A DNA stretch of 48,577 bases, taken from the NCBI RefSeq assembly GCF_016307205.1, contig NZ_JAEIJD010000015.1:1-48577 (forward strand), in the 5' to 3' direction. The translations under genes and the position numbers were made by a program. This document shows, piece after piece, positions 18,310 to 26,669 of the stretch. Below the pieces are notes generated by a model. The model had not been told where the DNA came from. It saw only the letters and a list, made by a program, of their open reading frames with translations, and searched no databases. This stretch comes from Pontibaca salina. GTDB lineage: Bacteria > Pseudomonadota > Alphaproteobacteria > Rhodobacterales > Rhodobacteraceae. The number at the start of each line of letters is the position of its first letter. Position 1 is the stretch's first letter.

Positions 18310-19485
18310 TCAGCCAAACGTGATCCTGTCAAGAAGCTTGCGGGCATTGATCTGATAGTCGAACTTTACGAGCGCATTGGCGCGCGCAGCCGATCCGATG
18401 CGGGCTACCAGTTCAGGCTCATCAGCCATGCGAAGTAGCAACTTTGCAATGGTCGCAACATCCTGCTGCTCGACTAGGAAACCGTCGGTGCCGTCCTCAA
18501 TCATATCGGGTGTTCCCCCGATTCGCGAACAAATCACAGGTAAACCGCAAGCCATCGCTTCCATCACGGTGACCGGTGCAGCCTCGCCTTTGCCGATTGA
18601 TGTCAGGGCCAAGGCATCAGCGCGGTTCAATAGGTCGAGGACGGCCGCCTCATTCAGCGCGCCCAGCATCTCCACTTGGCTTTCGAGTCCGAGTTGCCTG
18701 ATCTCAGCCTCGATTGCCGCCTTCTCGGGACCGTCGCCAGCAATCTTGTAATGCATAATCCGGCCTTGGTCGCGAAGACGCGCCATTGCCCGCAAAAAGA
18801 AACGATGGCCCTTGACGTGGTTCAGTCGAGCGATTGTCGCCACGGTGAAGATCTGGTTATTCGGGCACGGACCAGGCGAAAAGCTGGCACAATTAACTCC
18901 CATCCAGATCACCGGCGCATCAGTGGCGGGACTAACCAATAGAACCTGACGAGAAAGCGGTCGCGTCACGGCCGCCACGAAGTTGGCGCGTTTCATTTTG
19001 GCAGCATGGTCGGCGCCATAAACAGGAAGGTCACCGTGCAAGGTTAAACTGTATGGCAGGTCGTCGAGAATATTCGCGAGGGCACCCAGATGAGCAGCGT
19101 TGGCACAGGAGTGAATGTGCAAGTGGGTCACCCCGGCCTTGCGCGCATCGGCGACCAGCGTGGTGGCGGAGGGGAGTAGCCCCAAGAGCTTCAGGCGCGC
19201 CTTGATCGGCGTCTCGTCGAGTCGCATTATATACGCCGAGGCACGTAGGGTACGCAAAGGATGCGTCAGAAGTCTTGCGATGAATGAGTCAATCCGTGGC
19301 GGAAATAGATATGTCGTCCGAACCATAGCTTGCTGAGCGAAAGCATGGGGGCAGGACTCAGGAGCAGGACGGCGAGTCGAATAAATGCGCACCCCTGTTC
19401 CGGCTTCTTCGAACGCACCGATTTCTCGCCAGAAGAAAGCATGAGTCTGATCTGGAAATTCGGGAACAAGGTAACCTAATGTCAT
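18310..19485 (-). CDS. Family-4 glycosyltransferase (WcaL/colanic-acid-like)
   Basis: A 391-residue GT-B fold enzyme of family GT4, transferring a sugar from a nucleotide sugar to a surface glycan at the cytoplasmic face of the membrane. The N-terminal half begins LGYLVPEFPDQTHAFF, typical of WcaL-like transferases. The C-terminal half has VATIARLNHVKG, KIAGDGPE and the nucleotide-binding E-x7-E segment GEAAPVTVMEAMACGLPVI. The length is usual. It lies with a second GT4 gene between IS scars, away from other polysaccharide genes, which suggests a transferred fragment of a capsule or EPS locus. Acceptor and sugar are unknown. Confidence 0.87.
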   Translation of the reverse strand: MTLGYLVPEFPDQTHAFFWREIGAFEEAGTGVRIYSTRRPAPESCPHAFAQQAMVRTTYLFPPRIDSFIARLLTHPLRTLRASAYIMRLDETPIKARLKLLGLLPSATTLVADARKAGVTHLHIHSCANAAHLGALANILDDLPYSLTLHGDLPVYGADHAAKMKRANFVAAVTRPLSRQVLLVSPATDAPVIWMGVNCASFSPGPCPNNQIFTVATIARLNHVKGHRFFLRAMARLRDQGRIMHYKIAGDGPEKAAIEAEIRQLGLESQVEMLGALNEAAVLDLLNRADALALTSIGKGEAAPVTVMEAMACGLPVICSRIGGTPDMIEDGTDGFLVEQQDVATIAKLLLRMADEPELVARIGSAARANALVKFDYQINARKLLDRITFG

Positions 19486-19793
19486 TATAAAAACACTACC
19501 TTTTATTTAAAGCTATTGGAAACTTGCTCCGACTATAACTACAATTCAAAAATGAAGATGCTATGATAGGTTTCTGATCTCTGATCTAAACCCATCCTTT
19601 GGATGGGATTTGGCTTGTTCCGAGCTACTTTTTAAGCCTGCTGGTTGAGTGGGTTGATAGCATTTTCTGCCAATAGAGCAGCCCCGATGGACCGTCGCGA
19701 TGACTTCTTTGGCGTCATTTTTATATAGACGGGCGAACCGCATGTTTAGGAGCAATGAACTGATGCGGTGCACAGGGGGAGGCGGCAAGGTAC
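19486..19793 (-). other. Gap between the two glycosyltransferase genes
   Basis: No gene is seen in about 300 bases. The AT-rich part just above 19485 may hold the promoter of the downstream glycosyltransferase. The hairpin at 19591-19607 probably ends transcription of the upstream gene. Confidence 0.5.
19591..19607 (-). terminator. Short terminator hairpin
   Basis: CCCATCC (19591-19597) and GGATGGG (19601-19607) form a perfect 7-bp stem with a 3-base loop. On the minus strand TTTAGATC follows, fitting termination after the glycosyltransferase at 19794-20918. Confidence 0.6.
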
Positions 19794-20918
19794 TCACTTT
19801 CGTTCGGCGGCTGTTTCAAGAACTTCGCTCCAAGCTGCACTAAATGCCGAGACTCCAAAATGTTGCGCTCGTGAGGGCCCTCCGTCGGCCAGATGTCGTC
19901 GAAGCGCCACATCTGCAAGCGTGCTTATAATCGCCTTGCTCAACGCGTTGGTGTCTTGAGGTGGAACCAGAACGCCATAACGCCCATTTTGCAGGATTTC
20001 CGCAGGTCCGGACGGGCAATCAAAGGCTACAACTGGTACACGACAAGCAAGTGCCTCTGCCACAACGAGTCCGAACCCTTCAAACCGCGAAGCCAGTACA
20101 AACAGCGTTGCGCGCGCCATGAAGCGATATGGATTCTCCTGAAATCCGAGAAAATGAACAGTGTCCGTAACCTCAAGCTTGGCTGCCAGTTTTTTTAGCA
20201 TTGCACCTTCACCACCATCACCCAAGATAAACAGATTGTGCTTTATTCCAGCCTGAAGCGCCAAAGCGTGAGCGCGGATCAGCAGATCATGGCCTTTCTG
20301 GCGATCAAGGCGACCAACCGCCACAACCGTTGGCGCCTCAAACAGGCCCTGCATATCCTCAGGTAGGTCAACCGAAGCGGCGCTCTCAATAGCGGAAACA
20401 TCAATACAGTTCGTTATGACATGTAGTCGTCCCCGGGCGCTGGGGAATGCATTGGCATGGGAACTGGCTACTCCCTGAGAGCAAGCAACGATAACCGACG
20501 CCTGTTGAAAGAAGCGGACCACCAATCGGGTTCGCCAACTCACAATCCTGGAAAAACGGCTCCAATCTGCGTGGAGCCATAACACTACAGGGCGACGCAA
20601 TACCATCCCGGCAAACAGGGCGAGACCCGATGCACGTCCCTCATTTGACCCTACGATTACATCAGCACCTCGTGCCAAGCGCAACGTTTCGCAGAGATGG
20701 CGAAACAGATGCCAACGGCGATAATACCCCGTCACCCCAAAAATTATATCACCCAGCTGCTTTCTGCTAGGATCAAACTGGATCGGCAAGCGCTCGTGCA
20801 CATACATACAAACCTCGAAGCGATCGCGGTCAAGCTCCTCGAGAAGTTGCAGCGACATGCGCTCCGCTCCACCGCGGTTGAAATTAGGCGCACAAAGTAA
20901 TATCCGAAGTGGTTTCAT
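19794..20918 (-). CDS. Family-4 glycosyltransferase
   Basis: A 374-residue GT4 enzyme. It opens with LRILLCAPNFNRGGAERMSL, the glycine-rich acceptor loop of the family. The C-terminal nucleotide-sugar domain includes VAVGRLDRQKGHDLLI, LFILGDGGEG and the E-x7-E motif in FEGFGLVVAEALACRVPVVA. The length is normal. It is separated from the other transferase by about 300 bases and a terminator, so the two are probably transcribed independently. Likely role: assembly of a surface polysaccharide; the substrate cannot be assigned. Confidence 0.87.
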   Translation of the reverse strand: MKPLRILLCAPNFNRGGAERMSLQLLEELDRDRFEVCMYVHERLPIQFDPSRKQLGDIIFGVTGYYRRWHLFRHLCETLRLARGADVIVGSNEGRASGLALFAGMVLRRPVVLWLHADWSRFSRIVSWRTRLVVRFFQQASVIVACSQGVASSHANAFPSARGRLHVITNCIDVSAIESAASVDLPEDMQGLFEAPTVVAVGRLDRQKGHDLLIRAHALALQAGIKHNLFILGDGGEGAMLKKLAAKLEVTDTVHFLGFQENPYRFMARATLFVLASRFEGFGLVVAEALACRVPVVAFDCPSGPAEILQNGRYGVLVPPQDTNALSKAIISTLADVALRRHLADGGPSRAQHFGVSAFSAAWSEVLETAAERK

Positions 20919-21281
20919 GAAGTTCCACTTTAAATGTATGATTACAGCAGTTGCGAGAATTATACGTAAACGGTGCGCCTATCACACGGTCTGTGTGTAA
21001 TTCCACGGCATAAACTTGATGATTTGGCTTTGCCGGTGCCCGTCCGCGATGGCGGGGGGGGGTCTGGGTCAGATAGCCGAGCGGCGTAAAAGTCGTCCAC
21101 CTTTACCCTTTCTGGTGCCAGGGAGGGCGGGAGGGTTTTCACCGTGGATTTGTATCAGCAGGTTCGGCTGGCGTGTGCTGAGAGCATGAGCCAGCGGGAG
21201 GCGGTGGACCTGTCACGGTTTGATACCGCTCATTAAATGCCATTTACTGCAACAAAGCCCCTTATTCTATTATGTTACGCT
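20919..21281. other. Gap with an IS21-family scar
   Basis: No intact gene. The left part has an unusual run of nine or more G (around 21052-21062) and a leader reminiscent of an IS21 left end (GTGTGTAATTCCACGG at about 20993). The IstA fragment follows at 21144. Confidence 0.5.
21144..21236 (+). pseudogene. IS21-family transposase IstA, N-terminal fragment
   Basis: Thirty codons from GTG read VDLYQQVRLACAESMSQREA, the helix-turn-helix start of IS21-family IstA, then diverge and stop at TAA. The rest of istA and istB are absent. The fragment is truncated at the point where sequence unrelated to IS21 begins, close to the 3' end of the DeoR gene. It marks the right border of the glycosyltransferase insertion and the left border of the BMC operon. 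Confidence 0.75.
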
Positions 21282-22055
21282 TCAAACATCTCCGCTCAAG
21301 TGAACTTTTGCACCGCCTGTTTTCAGCTTATTCAACAGGTCCGCGCCGGGGTTCGCGTCTGTGACCAGATGGATACCTTCGGTCCAGCCAGTAATGTATT
21401 TTAGTGACCGGCAGTCAAATTTGGACTGATCAGCCAAGATGTACACCGTCTGCGAACATTCGATCATCGCACGATAGACTTCGGACGGACCCAGCATAGC
21501 TTCGCTCACGCCGCCGGAATCCACGCCCGATGCGCCCATAAACGCGATCGGAATATGGAAGCGTTGGATTGCAGCCAGGGTTTCAGGCCCCGTCACAAGG
21601 CCCTCCTTGCCGTCGAAAAGGCCGGGCAGGCACATGATCTGAATGTTCGCATTCTCTGACAGTTCCGAAGCGACCCGGTGCGCAGGGGTTAGAACCGTCA
21701 GCCGCCGTGTGGTGCTGCGCAGCGCGCGCGCGAAATGCAGAGTCGTTGCACCGCCTCCGACAAAGATGGTTTCCGCATCCTGTACCAAATCTATTGCTTT
21801 CCGCGCGATAGCCTGCCGCGCCGCGATATGATGGCTTAGCCGTTCGGCCAGATGTGGCTCGGACACTTGGCCGCGGACTGCACCACCATAGGTCCGGTTA
21901 ATGCGCCCCGTCGCATCCAAATGGGTCAGATCGCGCCGGATCGTTTCGGATGACACATTCAGCGTATCGGCCAACTCGCTGACGCGCATAGCCGGATTGC
22001 GGTCCAGCGCCTCAAGGATCTGATCTTGTCGCCGTTCCTTCTTAGACAGTGTCAT
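21282..22055 (-). CDS. DeoR-family transcriptional regulator of the BMC operon
   Basis: A 257-residue regulator. I choose the ATG at 22055 because AAAGGG lies eight bases upstream and the protein then has the usual DeoR length; the frame extends up to 22193 without family similarity. The N-terminal winged HTH shows QILEALDRNPAMRVSELA and VSSETIRRDLTHLD with the family RTYGGAV wing. The C-terminal DeoR sensor domain has the phosphosugar-isomerase-like FVGGGATTLHFARAL loop. This family usually responds to a phosphorylated metabolite, and a phospho-amino-alcohol made by the kinase of this operon would fit. It is divergent from the operon, 140 bases apart. Most likely a repressor. Confidence 0.9.
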   Translation of the reverse strand: MTLSKKERRQDQILEALDRNPAMRVSELADTLNVSSETIRRDLTHLDATGRINRTYGGAVRGQVSEPHLAERLSHHIAARQAIARKAIDLVQDAETIFVGGGATTLHFARALRSTTRRLTVLTPAHRVASELSENANIQIMCLPGLFDGKEGLVTGPETLAAIQRFHIPIAFMGASGVDSGGVSEAMLGPSEVYRAMIECSQTVYILADQSKFDCRSLKYITGWTEGIHLVTDANPGADLLNKLKTGGAKVHLSGDV

Positions 22056-22195
22056 CTGCATGTCCCTTTGATTTTCCAACATTATAGCCCGTTGCCTACT
22101 AGATTCACAAAAAGAAAATGCCCGACATGCCACAAAAATGTTGCCAACCCAAGCCTCCGGGTTAATGTGGGAGTTGAATTGGGGGGGAATCACGC
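22056..22195. promoter_or_regulatory. Divergent promoter region of deoR and the BMC operon
   Basis: This 140-base gap must carry both promoters. Two direct repeats CACAAAAA start at 22106 and 22131, 25 bases apart, each followed within a few bases by a TGCC. DeoR proteins often bind spaced direct repeats, so these are candidate operators. GGGGGGGAA at 22181-22189 is the ribosome binding site of the first structural gene. Confidence 0.45.
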
Positions 22196-23476
22196 GTGTT
22201 CAACTACGGATTTTTCAGCTTCGAATCTAAGGATGACCTTTTACAAAGGGCCGCCGAATACTGGAATCCCGGGAAGGTGCAGTTCTGGAGCGATGCGGGC
22301 ACGCCGATGGTGATCGACCGCCGTGAGGAATATTTTCTGCATGATATGTCTGGCAAGCGTCTGATCGACCTTCACTTGAATGGCGGCACCTATAATTTTG
22401 GCCATCGCAATCCCGAATTGGTGGCGACGCTGAAATCCGGTCTGGATTATTTCGACATGGGCAACCACTGGTTTCCCTCTGTCGCGCGCGCGGCCTTTGC
22501 CGAGCAACTGATCAAGACGGCGCCGCATATGCAATATGCGATCTTTGGCGCAGGCGGCGCCGAAGCAGTTGAAATTGCCTTAAAAACAGCGCGCTACGTC
22601 ACTAAGCGTAAGAAGATCGTGTCAATCATCAAGGGCTATCACGGTCATTCAGGCCTATCGGTTGCCACCGGGGATGAGCGGTTTTCCAAGATCTTTTTGG
22701 CGGACCGCCCGGAAGAATTCCTGAATGTGCCGTTCAATGATCCCGATGCGCTGGAGCAGGTGCTGAAGAAAGGCGATGTCGCCGCCTTCATCATCGAGAC
22801 GATCCCGGCGACCTATGGGTTTCCGATGCCGGATGATGATTACCTGCGCGAATGTCACCGCATTTGCCGCAAATACGGCACACTTCTCATCTCGGACGAG
22901 GTGCAGACCGGGCTGATGCGCACCGGCGTGATGTGGGGCTGGCAGGGCTATGGTATCCAGCCTGATATCATGGTCTGCGGCAAGGGTCTGGGTGGTGGGA
23001 TCTATCCCATTTCGGCATGCCTTGTGACCAAGGAATGTGGCGGTTGGCTGACCGAGGACGGAGCGGCGCATATTTCCACCGCAGGCGGTGCCGAGCTGGG
23101 TTGCCTCGTCGGTCACAAGGTGATCGAGATGCTGCACCGCCCCGAGATCATCTCGAACGTACATTTCGTGACGGATTTCTTCGCCGCCGGGATGCAGGAA
23201 ATGATGGCGCGCCACAGCGATATCTTTGTCGGCGTGCGTCAGCGCGGGGTGGTTCTGGGGTTGGAGTTTGACCATCCCGAGGGCGCTGTGGCGGTGTCGC
23301 GCGCGCTGTATGAAAATGGCGTCTGGGCGATCTTCTCATCGCTGGACAAGCGCGTGCTCCAGTTCAAGCCGGGCGTGATGCTGACCGTGGATGTGTGCCA
23401 GGAAATCATGGACCGCTTTGATACGGCGATGCCACGCGCCAGACAATTGTTAAAGACGATGAGGACAGCCGCATGA
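22196..23476 (+). CDS. Class III PLP enzyme, predicted amino-alcohol-phosphate phospholyase
   Basis: A 426-residue fold-type I PLP enzyme of the class III aminotransferase family, first gene of the BMC operon. The start is GTG behind a strong G-rich site. The PLP lysine is Lys263 (CGKGLGGG) and the pyridine-nitrogen aspartate is Asp234 (ISDEVQTG). The cofactor phosphate loop is GAGGAEAVE (118-126). In microcompartments of the RMM/aminoacetone type, this family removes phosphate and ammonia from 1-amino-2-propanol phosphate (or ethanolamine phosphate) and yields an aldehyde. The kinase, SDR and acylating aldehyde dehydrogenase of the same operon support that reading. A plain transaminase role remains possible. 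Stop overlaps the next start (ATGA). Confidence 0.85.
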   Translation: MFNYGFFSFESKDDLLQRAAEYWNPGKVQFWSDAGTPMVIDRREEYFLHDMSGKRLIDLHLNGGTYNFGHRNPELVATLKSGLDYFDMGNHWFPSVARAAFAEQLIKTAPHMQYAIFGAGGAEAVEIALKTARYVTKRKKIVSIIKGYHGHSGLSVATGDERFSKIFLADRPEEFLNVPFNDPDALEQVLKKGDVAAFIIETIPATYGFPMPDDDYLRECHRICRKYGTLLISDEVQTGLMRTGVMWGWQGYGIQPDIMVCGKGLGGGIYPISACLVTKECGGWLTEDGAAHISTAGGAELGCLVGHKVIEMLHRPEIISNVHFVTDFFAAGMQEMMARHSDIFVGVRQRGVVLGLEFDHPEGAVAVSRALYENGVWAIFSSLDKRVLQFKPGVMLTVDVCQEIMDRFDTAMPRARQLLKTMRTAA

Positions 23477-25017
23477 GCGCCGATCCAAACGCCGCGCGCT
23501 TGGTCGTTCCTGACCCCGCGATCGCGACCGCCCATATGAAGATCAGCCGCGCCCATTGGGCTGTGCGCCAGTTCGGGAAAGCAAACCGCGTGACGGTTCT
23601 GAAAGTGGCCGAGGCTGTAGCGCGCGCAGCCCATGTCAAGGCCGGGCACTATGCCGACTGGGCCGTGCGCGAGACCGGCTTTGGCGTGGTCGAGCACAAG
23701 AAGTTAAAGAACGAGCTTAGCACCCTGCCGCTGCTAGATTATTACCGCGATCTGGACTTGGTCAGCGCCCGCATTCTACCTGATACGAAGATGGTGGAAC
23801 TAGCCAAACCTGCCGGCGTGATCTTTGCTCTAACGCCCGCGACCAACCCGATTGCCACGCTCTATTACAAGGCGATGCTGGCGATTCTCAGCCGCAACGC
23901 TATCGTGTTCAGCCCGCATCCTGCAGCCCGGGAATGCAGCCTTGATGCCGCAAAAACACTAGCCGATGCTGCCGAGTCTGCTGGCGCGCCCGCAGGACTG
24001 ATCCAGTGTGTTGAGGATCCTTCGGTCCCGCTGGTGCAGGAAATCATGGCTTCTGACAAGGTTGCGGTAATCATGGCGACAGGCGGTGGGGCGATGGTGC
24101 GCGCGGCCTATTCCTCGGGCAATCCTGCGATGGGTGTGGGTCCGGGCAATGCGGTGGCCTATGTTGATCCCACAGCTAAGGTGGATGCGACCGCGAAACG
24201 CCTGGTGGACAGCAAGAGTTTTGACAATTCGGTGCTTTGCACCAATGAAAGTGTGGTTCTGACGCTGGACGCAAATCGCGGCAATATGGAGCGCGCGTTG
24301 CGCAGTGCAGGTGCGCATCTGTGTAATGCGTCCGACACCGACAAGTTGCGCGATTACCTCTTTACCGATCACGGCTTCAATGTGGCGGCCGTCGGCAAAT
24401 CCGCAACTTGGATCGCAGACAAGGCAGGTATCCGCGTCAGCCCTTCGGCGCGTATCCTCGTGCCGGTCATCACCGCGCCGGGGCAGGACGACAAGCTGTT
24501 CCAAGAAAAGTTGTGCCCGGTTCTGACCCTCGCCTCTGCCGTAGATTTCCGGCAGGCGATGACCATCGCCGCGCAGATTCTCAAGCGGGGCGGCGGCCAT
24601 TCGGCGGCTTTCCATGGCGAGGCACCGGACCGGTTGCTACAATTTGCCGATATGCTGCCGGTCTACCGCGTGGTCGTCAACGCGCCATGCAGCCAGGGCG
24701 CAGCAGGTTTTGCCACACATCTGCCACCGTCTTTTATGATTGGTACCGGCTTTGCCGGGCGCTCGTCGGTGGGCGAAAATGTCGGACCTCAGCATTTGGT
24801 GCACTGGACGCGCATCGCCTATAATAGCGATGCCTCTGTGCCGTTTGAAAACTTCGATCTGTCAGCTCTGGACAGCAAACAACCCAATCAGCCCGCAAAT
24901 CTCCATGTCGCGTCCCGCGCGCCCGTCGCGCCCAATGGGTTGCCCGACAGTGACCGTGACATGCTGCGTCAGCTGATTTTGGAAGAGCTCAGAGGGCTGA
25001 CCGGAGGACAGAAATGA
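23473..25017 (+). CDS. CoA-acylating aldehyde dehydrogenase, BMC-associated (PduP/EutE type)
   Basis: A 514-residue enzyme that oxidises an aldehyde with NAD and CoA to acyl-CoA, the signature enzyme of catabolic microcompartments. The catalytic cysteine is Cys256 in FDNSVLCTNES. The NAD-binding loop ATGGGAMVRAAYSSG (about 202-216) and MGVGPGNAVAYVD are those of PduP/EutE. A linker rich in Pro and Ala after residue 460 leads to a terminal amphipathic helix, DMLRQLILEELRGL, which looks like an encapsulation peptide, here placed at the C-terminus. It overlaps both neighbours by ATGA. The substrate is probably propanal if the pathway starts at 1-amino-2-propanol, or acetaldehyde if ethanolamine. 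Confidence 0.93.
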   Translation: MSADPNAARLVVPDPAIATAHMKISRAHWAVRQFGKANRVTVLKVAEAVARAAHVKAGHYADWAVRETGFGVVEHKKLKNELSTLPLLDYYRDLDLVSARILPDTKMVELAKPAGVIFALTPATNPIATLYYKAMLAILSRNAIVFSPHPAARECSLDAAKTLADAAESAGAPAGLIQCVEDPSVPLVQEIMASDKVAVIMATGGGAMVRAAYSSGNPAMGVGPGNAVAYVDPTAKVDATAKRLVDSKSFDNSVLCTNESVVLTLDANRGNMERALRSAGAHLCNASDTDKLRDYLFTDHGFNVAAVGKSATWIADKAGIRVSPSARILVPVITAPGQDDKLFQEKLCPVLTLASAVDFRQAMTIAAQILKRGGGHSAAFHGEAPDRLLQFADMLPVYRVVVNAPCSQGAAGFATHLPPSFMIGTGFAGRSSVGENVGPQHLVHWTRIAYNSDASVPFENFDLSALDSKQPNQPANLHVASRAPVAPNGLPDSDRDMLRQLILEELRGLTGGQK

Positions 25018-25625
25018 CCGATCTACGCGCCTCAATCTTTATCGACCAGCTTCAGCCGCAAACGCTGGCCTATCTCAGCACATGGATGCGTGGCTCCTTG
25101 CCGCGCGCTCGTATGGCTGCGCAGATCGTCGAGATTGCACCAGGCCTTGATATCGAGGCCCTGACCGATGTTGTGCTAAAATCGGCCGATGTGCGCGCGG
25201 GTCTTTTGGTGGTTGAACGTCAGTTCGGGACGCTTCAGTTCCACTCGCGCTCTACCGCCGAGGTTCAGGCTGGCGCGGATGCGGTGATGCAGCAACTGGG
25301 GCGAACGGCGAGCGATATCGCGCCGCCAAAAATCCTGGCGTCGAAGATCGTCACCAATATCGAAAATCAACACGCATTCCTGATGAACCGCAACAAAATG
25401 GGTTCGATGGTTCTGGGTGGGGAATCCGTCTATCTGCTGGAATGTCAGTCAGCGGCCTACGCAGTTATGGCCTGTAATGAGGCCGAAAAAGAGGCCGATA
25501 TCAAGGTCATCGACATGCGCCCGATAGGCGCCAATGGCCGGCTTTATCTGGCCGGGACCGAAGCGGATGTGCGCAATGCGCGCAACGCCGCCGAAGGCGC
25601 GCTGCGCGCGGCGGGAGCCGAGTGA
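25014..25625 (+). CDS. BMC-T tandem-domain shell protein 1
   Basis: A 203-residue shell protein with two fused BMC domains that form trimers in the facets of the shell. The first repeat contains IVEIAPGLDIEALTDVVLK and LLVVERQFGTLQFH. The second contains GGESVYLLECQSAAYAVMA and IDMRPIGANGRLYLAGT. The layout matches EutL-like BMC-T proteins and is paralogous to the gene at 26670; both share ACxxNEAEK. BMC-T proteins often carry a larger gated pore than BMC-H. It is translationally coupled to the aldehyde dehydrogenase and to the next gene (TGATG). Confidence 0.88.
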   Translation: MTDLRASIFIDQLQPQTLAYLSTWMRGSLPRARMAAQIVEIAPGLDIEALTDVVLKSADVRAGLLVVERQFGTLQFHSRSTAEVQAGADAVMQQLGRTASDIAPPKILASKIVTNIENQHAFLMNRNKMGSMVLGGESVYLLECQSAAYAVMACNEAEKEADIKVIDMRPIGANGRLYLAGTEADVRNARNAAEGALRAAGAE

Positions 25626-26074
25626 TGACGGCACTGCGCGATGAAATACGCGCTATCCTACGCGAAGAGATCGCGGCCCTGCGCCACGAAATCGCGGCGG
25701 GGCCTGCGCCCGAACAGGTCCAGATCAGCGGCAGCGCTGATCTGGACCGATTCGCGCGCGATCTGGTGCTGCGTGCGCAGTCCGATCCGGATTTTGCCAC
25801 CGCCGTCACCAGCGGTGCGCAGCGCTTCGCGCTGTCGGGTGCCATGCCACCAGCACCAGCCCATACCTACGCGCCGCAGCCCGTGGCCAGCTACGCGCCC
25901 GTGCCCCGCACCAAGGCGGTGGAACTGACCAAGACGCTGGTGACCGAGCGTGACATCGAAGCGCTGGACCAAAGCGCCAAGGTGCTGCGCGTACCGAAAA
26001 AATGCCGCCTCACGCCGCTTGCCAATGACGAAGCACGCCGCCGGGGCATCAGGATCGAAAGGTTTGCAACATGA
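25625..26074 (+). CDS. BMC-associated protein with a C-terminal EutQ-N-like segment
   Basis: A 149-residue protein without a recognised enzyme domain. The N-terminus (LRDEIRAILREEIAALRHEI) is a charged amphipathic helix resembling an encapsulation peptide or coiled coil. A middle helix (DLDRFARDLVLRAQS) and a Pro/Ala/Tyr-rich linker (about 75-95) follow. The last 55 residues (LVTERDIEAL, LRVPKKCRLTPLANDEARRR, GIRI) resemble the short N-terminal domain of EutQ, LITANDIRAA and IITPEAREV, and similar pieces of other BMC proteins. I infer an adapter between cargo and shell. Start is ATG 25625; GTG 25622 is possible. It overlaps BMC-P by ATGA. Confidence 0.7.
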   Translation: MTALRDEIRAILREEIAALRHEIAAGPAPEQVQISGSADLDRFARDLVLRAQSDPDFATAVTSGAQRFALSGAMPPAPAHTYAPQPVASYAPVPRTKAVELTKTLVTERDIEALDQSAKVLRVPKKCRLTPLANDEARRRGIRIERFAT

Positions 26075-26343
26075 TACGCGCAACCGTAACCGGAAAAATC
26101 TGGTCCTCGCGCCGGATCGAAACCATGCCGACTGGTGGGTATCTAGAAGTCGAAACCGAGACCGGGACGCGCTTGATCGCCTTCGATCCGCTGGGGTGCG
26201 CCCCTGGCGAGGCCGTGCTGATCACCCAAGGGTCGGTGGCTGCCGCCTATTTCACGGATCGCACGGCGGCGATCGATGCGTTGATCATCGGGTCTATTGA
26301 TGACGAAACACCCAATAAATCCGGCAAAGGCCGGAAAAGCTAA
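26071..26343 (+). CDS. BMC-P (EutN/CcmL) pentameric vertex protein
   Basis: A 90-residue EutN/CcmL-family protein that forms pentamers capping the vertices of the shell. It starts MIRATVTGKIWSSRR, with the usual GYLEVE and then FDPLGCAPGEAVLITQGS, the hallmark GxG-EVLV-G-S segment of the family, and ends with DALIIGSID. The C-terminal tail is short and basic. A single BMC-P gene is present, so it should fill all vertices. Coupled to the previous gene by ATGA and followed by BMC-H after 12 bases. Confidence 0.93.
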   Translation: MIRATVTGKIWSSRRIETMPTGGYLEVETETGTRLIAFDPLGCAPGEAVLITQGSVAAAYFTDRTAAIDALIIGSIDDETPNKSGKGRKS

Positions 26344-26355
26344 AGGAGAGAGTAA

Positions 26356-26646
26356 ATGGCAAATCTTGCACTCGGGATGATCGAAACTCAGGGCTACGTG
26401 CCGGCGCTGGCGGCGGCGGATGCGATGGTCAAGGCGGCGAATGTTGAAATCGTCGCCCGTAACGAAGTCGGCGGCGGCTTGGTGTCGGTCGTCGTGCGCG
26501 GCGATGTGGGCGCGGTCAAGGCCGCAACCGAAGCCGGCGCCGAAGCGGCCAGCCAGGTCGGCGACGTCACCGCCGTGCATGTGATCCCGCGTCCCCATGC
26601 CGATCTGGGCAAACATTTCGACGCTGCCAAAGACGCGGCACAATAA
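26356..26646 (+). CDS. BMC-H (EutM/PduA-like) hexameric shell protein
   Basis: A 96-residue single-domain shell protein forming the hexameric facets. Family motifs are [20 protein letters not shown], the edge lysine in MVKAANVE, the pore loop [16 protein letters not shown] and [11 protein letters not shown]. It is the only BMC-H gene in the window, so it is probably the main facet component. Its ribosome site AAAGGAGAG is the strongest of the operon and it is separated from its neighbours by short gaps, in contrast to the overlapping genes before it, which fits a need for high expression. Confidence 0.95.
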   Translation: MANLALGMIETQGYVPALAAADAMVKAANVEIVARNEVGGGLVSVVVRGDVGAVKAATEAGAEAASQVGDVTAVHVIPRPHADLGKHFDAAKDAAQ

Positions 26647-26669
26647 GCACCTGAAGCCGGAGCATTTTG

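Noticed and set aside
21050-21062. G-run as a phase-variation tract
   Set aside because: It lies in an IS scar and not in or before an intact gene.
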